DNA of 64,000 bases from Ktedonobacter sp. SOSP1-85 (GTDB lineage Bacteria; Chloroflexota; Ktedonobacteria; Ktedonobacterales; Ktedonobacteraceae), in NCBI RefSeq assembly GCF_016587415.1, contig NZ_BNJI01000003.1, forward strand, positions 1,178,001 through 1,242,000, written 5' to 3'. This document shows positions 60,306 to 64,000 of this stretch, in pieces (the stretch's first letter is position 1; each line of letters begins with the position of its first letter). The notes below the pieces were generated by a model. That model did not search any database. It saw only the letters and a list, made by a program, of their open reading frames with translations, and had not been told where the DNA came from. The position numbers and the translations under genes are program-made.

Positions 60306-60350
60306 GTAGCCGCGTTGGGATCCGCTACTTGCGTACGCGGCTACTGGGGG
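60305..60350. repeat. Family A gene-end repeat, copy 4
   Basis: The strand reads CCGCTACT-TGC-GTACGCG-GCTACT from 60322, and 60331-60350 equals the reverse complement of 17083-17102. The arms AGTAGCCGCGT (60305-60315) and ACGCGGCTACT (60334-60344) can pair. It overlaps the last codons of terC and abuts the preceding stop codon. Confidence 0.85.
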
Positions 60351-61074
60351 CGGCCTGTTTGGCCAGTGCTTCGCGTCGCCATATAAAGATGTCTGCGATC
60401 AGGACCAGCATGATTGTTACGATGGGAAATACAATATCTGCCGAGGGGATATGCAGCAGGATCGGGCCAACCTGGTGATCATCGAGCAGCATATGGCCCG
60501 CCGTCCAGGCCAGCACCAGGGCCGCCAGGTCCAGGAGTAAGGGGATGCGCGACATCAAGGCGGATATCAGTGCGCTTCCCAGGAGCAATAAAGCCACGCT
60601 CAGCAAGAGGCCTACAATCAGAGTAGGAATATGACCGTCAGCAACACCAGCAACGGCCAGAACATTGTCCAGGCTCATCGTGACATCGGCGACCAGGATC
60701 GTCAGTAAGGCGCTCCGCAGGCTATTACGCTTCTTGCCAGGTTTCTCCTGCTCAGAGACCACCTGTTGCCCCTGGTCTGATTGAGCCCTCTCGCCCCGCT
60801 CCAACAGAAGCTTGATCGCGATATAGAGCAAAATAGCGCCACCAATGGCCTGGAGAAGCGGCAAGCCTAACAGGACCGAGGCAATTACTGTGAACACAAT
60901 ACGCAACAGAATGGCGCTCCCACCACCAAGCATAATAGCCCACCAGCGACGCCGTTTATCCAGGCCCGCCGCCGCGGCGCCAATTACTAGCGCATTGTCG
61001 CCACTAAGCGCCAGGTCCGCCAGGACAATCTTTAACAATTCTACAATACTAAAACCCGCTATTAATGAGAACAC
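60325..61074 (-). CDS. TerC/YjbE-family membrane protein
   Basis: A 249-residue membrane protein starting at GTG 61074 with GAAAGG 10 nt upstream. TerC hallmarks are LADLALSGDNALVIGAA near the N-terminus and LLTILVADVTMSLDNVLAVAGVADGH later; the acidic residues in membrane helices are thought to handle metal ions. About seven helices are separated by a hydrophilic loop (residues about 92-115). TerC-family proteins export Mn in Bacillus and load metal onto secreted enzymes. Its C-terminal codons lie in a dispersed repeat. Confidence 0.9.
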   Translation of the reverse strand: MFSLIAGFSIVELLKIVLADLALSGDNALVIGAAAAGLDKRRRWWAIMLGGGSAILLRIVFTVIASVLLGLPLLQAIGGAILLYIAIKLLLERGERAQSDQGQQVVSEQEKPGKKRNSLRSALLTILVADVTMSLDNVLAVAGVADGHIPTLIVGLLLSVALLLLGSALISALMSRIPLLLDLAALVLAWTAGHMLLDDHQVGPILLHIPSADIVFPIVTIMLVLIADIFIWRREALAKQAAPSSRVRK

Positions 61075-61117
61075 TGTATCTATGCCTTTCAGCGAACGTT
61101 GATTGTATTACAACCTG

Positions 61118-61190
61118 CCTACAACAGCCCTGTATCCCCTGAGCAAAGGTTTACATCCTCATGCGCTTCCGCCTCTTCCCCTGACATTTC
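61118..61190 (-). promoter_or_regulatory. Possible yybP-ykoY-type (Mn) leader of terC, tentative
   Basis: In the leader of terC the minus strand contains GGGGAAGAG followed after about 27 nt by ACCTTTGC and then CAGGGGAT. Both pieces resemble conserved loops of the yybP-ykoY manganese riboswitch that precedes many terC-type genes. The GAGA before the second loop and a convincing P1 stem are not seen. The wider region 61075-61559 has no gene; an open frame at 61103-61504 looks spurious. Confidence 0.3.
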
Positions 61191-61447
61191 TATACTATAG
61201 TAGTATCACATTTTTAGCACATTACAAACGTCAGATGTACCTCTTTACTCATTACCATGCAATAAAGAAACCTCCACCTCCTGGCGTGGTTTCTCACTTC
61301 TCTATAACTCTTCGACTATGTGCGTCCATCCATTTATATGGACATATGTATAAACGCAAAGTCCGTTTAGATATCAAATCGTGGGTATCAGATCTCAAAG
61401 TGGAGAAGAACACTACATCACACCAGCTCATCAATAACATTGCCCCT

Positions 61448-61548
61448 GTAACTATTCAGCCTCCTCAACTGGTGGGTCTTGCCGCGCCTGGATACAATTC
61501 CTGACTGCGTAAGGCTTCTGTATGATGCGAGGAGTACTGAATAGTTAC
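61448..61548. repeat. Inverted repeat between terC and the HTH gene
   Basis: GTAACTATTCAG (61448-61459) has its exact complement at 61537-61548, with 77 nt between. It ends 11 nt before the stop of the small HTH gene. Purpose unknown. Confidence 0.5.
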
Positions 61549-61559
61549 CCTGCTCTCGA

Positions 61560-61787
61560 TTATGCGGGCAGTGTGGAGTTATTGAGCAAGGTATCGAGGG
61601 TCATTTTGCGCACACGATAGCCACGGCGCTTGCCACGGTGCGGCAGCGTCACCGCCTCCAGAGCGCCACTCTTAATCCAGCGCCGTACCGTTGTATCGTC
61701 CACCCGCAGATGGCGCGCCACCTCGCGCACCGTCAATAGTTCATCACCCTGAGTCATTTCCTTCTCCTCATGTAGAGTTGCTTTCAC
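61560..61787 (-). CDS. Small excisionase-type helix-turn-helix protein
   Basis: A 75-residue DNA-binding protein of the MerR/excisionase type: LLTVREVARHLRVDDTTVRRWIKSGALEA, then LPHRGKRRGYRVRKMTLDTLL. GTG at 61787 has AGGAGG eight bases upstream and gives the best start; an ATG at 61757 with GAGGAGAAGG also has a ribosome site. No integrase or phage gene is nearby, so it is more likely a stand-alone regulator than a recombination factor. Confidence 0.8.
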   Translation of the reverse strand: MKATLHEEKEMTQGDELLTVREVARHLRVDDTTVRRWIKSGALEAVTLPHRGKRRGYRVRKMTLDTLLNNSTLPA

Positions 61788-62201
61788 GATCCTAACCTCC
61801 TGAATTCGACGTATGTTAAAAGATACTTTTGTGCCGTGTGTAGCAGGCAATTTTGTACGATGCTACATAGTGTAGTCGCAACGTATTAACTGATACTTAG
61901 AAGAAACTGAAGTCATCCTGAACATGCCAGCATTGCCTGCAATACCTGGATGTGCTATCAGCACCTTCATCACATCAATCTACCCTGGTGCATTTATGTC
62001 TTCAGTATAAAGACACCATATATATGGGTTCTTGGACCCATCGAGGGAATTTTTGTGTATTTACCCCCAGGGGGTAAATACACAAATTGTAATTCTCAGA
62101 TCTAATTCAGCTTTGTCACAGTATCAGTTCATCTTTATGCATTATAGTATGAGCATAAGGGAGACATAGGAAGAGACAACTCACATTTACCCTTCTCTCG
62201 T
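61788..62201. other. Gene-free region with a hairpin
   Basis: No coding frame stands out. It includes the palindrome at 62052-62086 and, near 62143, a TATAGT element that could be the -10 of an RNA ending at the terminator at 62202-62246. Confidence 0.5.
62052..62086. repeat. Palindrome in a gene-free region
   Basis: Perfect 17-nt arms (62052-62068 and 62070-62086) with a one-base loop; the centre is CCCCC-A-GGGGG. Not next to any called gene. Confidence 0.7.
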
Positions 62202-62246
62202 ATCGAGGCCACTGCTCCGCACCAGGCAGTGGCCTCGATCATTTTT
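62202..62246 (+). terminator. Orphan intrinsic terminator, possible small RNA end
   Basis: Perfect 14-nt arms (62202-62215 and 62226-62239), a 10-nt loop, then CA and TTTTT. It points along the plus strand, but no gene precedes it in that direction; the only neighbour is the divergent HTH gene. An RNA of about 90 nt starting near 62155 would end here. The rest of 62247-62467 shows nothing. Confidence 0.55.
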
Positions 62247-62467
62247 AGCTTTATGCCAGATTTCCCAAATTAAAAGGCAAAAAAATTTGCCCTCGTTTTC
62301 TCGGGCAAATTAAAAGGTATCTCTTCAAGAGCAAAGACATCGATCAGCCCCTTTAGCGTATCGACACATAACAGAACACCCGCCAGAAATACCTTGTCCC
62401 TATTGTACAATCCAGCCCTGAAAACAGGCTGAGATTTTCCTGAGATTAAACTGAGATGAAAAATCCC

Positions 62468-62489
62468 GTTACTGGCGTACGCGGCTATT
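62468..62489. repeat. Family A gene-end repeat, copy 5 (partial)
   Basis: GTTACT-GGC-GTACGCG-GCTATT, the family A core with two changes, 7-28 nt after the stop of the pentapeptide-repeat gene (62496). It is a single unit without an inverted partner. Confidence 0.7.
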
Positions 62490-62495
62490 GCTGCT

Positions 62496-63152
62496 CTATA
62501 GTTTCTTTTGTTTTGACAGGGAAAGCAGTTGTGCTATGGTCGCCTCGTCGGTGATGCCAGCTTGCCTCAAAAATGCCTCTGGGATATTGCCCGCCGAGCG
62601 AAAAAGCGTATCTATGCCAATCGTAGATGGTGTTTCATGAATGATGGTTTCAAGGCCGATTACCTGGCTGAGATCTACATCAGCCAGGATTGTATCCTCC
62701 ATGGTTGTGGAAATTAGCCTGGTTCCTATGAGAATAGTTCTGCGGAAGATTGTAGCTAGCAGACTCGCTCCACTCAGGTTGGCCCCACTTAAATTAGTAT
62801 TGGTAAGATCCGCGCCACTCAAGTCTGCCCCACTCAGGTTAGCTCCACTTAGATCGGCATGTCTAAGATTTACATCGCTCAGGTCGGCGTTACTGAGAAC
62901 AATATTATTGAGTTTCGAATTGGAGAGATTAGCACCGTTCAATTTAGCGCGACTGAGATTGGCACGGCGCAGATAAATACCAATAAGGCTAGCATCATTT
63001 AGATAAGCCCCACTCAGATCCACATCGCTCGCATAAACAGCATCTAGATTGGCATGATGCAGATTTGGATGCATAACTCCTTGTTCCTGCCTCCATTTAT
63101 TCCAATGCTCGGCCATTTGCTTCAAATGCTCTATGTGTTCTTGATCTGCCAT
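62496..63152 (-). CDS. Pentapeptide-repeat protein
   Basis: A 218-residue protein. The N-terminal segment HIEHLKQMAEHWNKWRQEQG, then PNLHHANL, matches the protein at 6365-6877. Residues about 33-165 are tandem A(D/N)LXX units (SDVDLSGAYL, RANLSRAKLNGANL, SGADLTNTNL) expected to form a beta-helix. The C-terminal 45 residues are a separate helical part (IDTLFRSAGNIPEAFLRQAGI). AGGG lies upstream of the ATG. It starts 15 nt after the preceding pentapeptide gene and is probably co-transcribed with it. Confidence 0.9.
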   Translation of the reverse strand: MADQEHIEHLKQMAEHWNKWRQEQGVMHPNLHHANLDAVYASDVDLSGAYLNDASLIGIYLRRANLSRAKLNGANLSNSKLNNIVLSNADLSDVNLRHADLSGANLSGADLSGADLTNTNLSGANLSGASLLATIFRRTILIGTRLISTTMEDTILADVDLSQVIGLETIIHETPSTIGIDTLFRSAGNIPEAFLRQAGITDEATIAQLLSLSKQKKL

Positions 63153-63167
63153 AAGAAATTCCCTTTT

Positions 63168-63593
63168 TCAATGCTTACCATCGTCCAGGCTGGTATTTTT
63201 AAGATTGGCTCTGTTCAGATTGGCACCGGTAAAATCTGTGTCAGAGATAAAGGCATCCTTAAGGCTGGTACCACTCAGGTCAGTATCGCTGAACTCGGAA
63301 TCGGAGATAAAAGCATCCTCGAGATTAGCACCATTCAGGACTGAGCCACTAAAATTGCTAAGGTAGATAATAACTCCTTTGAGATTAGCCCCTGACAGAT
63401 TGCCTCCCCAGAGAGTAGCTGCATTGAAATTTGCTTTGTAGAGATTAGCCCCTCTAAGATCAATCCCCTGTAAAGAGGCCGCGCTGAAGTCTGCTTCGCT
63501 CAAGTCAGCGCCGCTCAAATCGGCACTAGAGAGAAGAGCATCATCAAAGGTGGCCTTTCTCAGGATCGCCCCTCGAAGGCTAGCATTGGCCAA
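63168..63593 (-). CDS. Pentapeptide-repeat protein, probably 5'-truncated
   Basis: A 141-residue repeat protein beginning at TTG 63593. The repeats (RGAILRKATFDDALL, SSADLSGADLSEADF, and so on) continue in frame upstream of the TTG to 63635 as GTILTDANLDSADLANASL, where a TAG at 63636-63638 ends the frame. The repeat unit is therefore cut by a stop, so this is likely an N-terminally truncated gene or one with a disrupted start. It lacks the WNxWR-type N-terminus of its neighbour. It is 15 nt upstream of that neighbour on the same strand. Confidence 0.7.
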   Translation of the reverse strand: MANASLRGAILRKATFDDALLSSADLSGADLSEADFSAASLQGIDLRGANLYKANFNAATLWGGNLSGANLKGVIIYLSNFSGSVLNGANLEDAFISDSEFSDTDLSGTSLKDAFISDTDFTGANLNRANLKNTSLDDGKH

Positions 63594-63894
63594 ATCAGCA
63601 GAATCTAGGTTGGCATCGGTGAGGATTGTGCCACACTACAGCCGCACTTCTTTTTGACGGGGATGTCATCGGCTCATTGGCACATATTGAATGTATCCGT
63701 TAGAAAAAAATTGCCTCGCTTGTAATCTCTGAAGTGAACCTTTGAGGCCGGTTCATGCCCACTCCGCACATGGCTCGAAGCCGGGAAAGAGCAAGATAGG
63801 AGAAGTTTTTTGCTCTGCAAGGCGATAGAATGACTTGCATGTAATGGGACTGGAAAAGACTTTCAGCTCTTCATGGACAGGAAAGGAAACCATC

Positions 63895-64000
63895 ATGAAA
63901 TTGCTTCTCACCTCGGCTGGCATCAAAAACACGAGCATCCACAACACGCTGGTCGATCTACTGGGCAAACCAATTGCCGAGTCCAGCGCCCTCTGCATCC
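63895..64000 (+). CDS. Peptidase family S51 (dipeptidase E-like), partial at the window edge
   Basis: The first 35 residues, MKLLLTSAGIKNTSIHNTLV, then DLLGKPIAESSALCI, match the N-terminus of peptidase S51 / class I glutamine-amidotransferase-like proteins (normally LLTSGG...LLGKP). GGAAAGG lies eight bases before the ATG. The gene continues beyond 64000, so catalytic residues cannot be checked. The stretch 63639-63894 before it has no supported gene. Confidence 0.75.
   Translation, partial: MKLLLTSAGIKNTSIHNTLVDLLGKPIAESSALCI

Noticed and set aside
61103..61504. 133-codon frame before terC
   Set aside because: Low-complexity product, no ribosome site, AT-rich sequence and overlap with a possible leader.
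63639..63710. Plus-strand C-terminal fragment ending at a TAG near 63702
   Set aside because: About 20 codons without a matching family or start; too short to call a pseudogene.

Overview
The window looks like chromosomal DNA of a filamentous, spore-forming Chloroflexota bacterium of the Ktedonobacterales type. This is inferred from gene style only: moderate GC, many lipoprotein and secreted hydrolase genes, Ser/Thr kinase, pentapeptide-repeat and PLDc_N proteins, and long hairpins after many stop codons. No rRNA, tRNA, CRISPR array, integrase or intact insertion sequence was found. Almost all sequence is accounted for by about 56 protein genes.

Layout. 0-7 kb: amino-acid binding lipoprotein, ThiO-like oxidase, PhyH dioxygenase with a divergent AraC regulator, a kinase-fold phosphotransferase, a stress-type protein and a pentapeptide-repeat protein. 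7-10.4 kb: cobalt/nickel ECF importer cbiM-cbiQ-cbiO ending in a good terminator. 10.9-13.4 kb: fructan/sucrose pair (GH32 plus fructokinase). 13.7-20.3 kb: PLD enzyme, membrane Ser/Thr kinase, adenosine deaminase, EamA exporter, PPOX flavoprotein. 20.6-24 kb: small proteins and a two-gene ABC-2 exporter. 24-25.5 kb: secreted sedolisin with a long structured leader. 25.9-31.1 kb: family-5 solute-binding protein and two permeases with no ATPase, and a divergent LacI regulator. 31-36 kb: nitroreductase, membrane protein, CobT, secreted subtilisin. 36-42.9 kb: NarL-type two-component system divergent from a MacB/FtsX-type ABC exporter. 43-45.7 kb: phosphoesterase, PEP-mutase/ICL-family enzyme, membrane protein. 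45.9-50.2 kb: ECF sigma factor, HEAT-plus-membrane protein, two ABC-2 type membrane proteins and an ATPase in one operon. 50.3-61 kb: hydrolase, D,D-carboxypeptidase, cardiolipin synthase, PPi-type phosphofructokinase, DUF4097-like protein, thioredoxin, two PLDc_N proteins, a ThDP decarboxylase-like enzyme and TerC. 61.5-64 kb: small HTH protein, two pentapeptide-repeat proteins and the start of an S51 peptidase.

The most unusual thing is not a protein system but the gene ends. More than fifteen long, near-perfect inverted repeats (stems about 13-36 bp) lie at or inside stop-codon regions. Most have a private sequence, but several belong to recurring families. One family, core GACGCTACT-N3-GTACGCG, occurs at five loci, each within about 40 nt of a stop codon. 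In some places an arm contains the stop codon or the last codons of the protein. Other points of interest are a three-way-junction-like element at 25690-25863, overlapping hairpins in the leader of the ABC exporter, a long leader on the sedolisin gene, and the sigma/HEAT/ABC operon.
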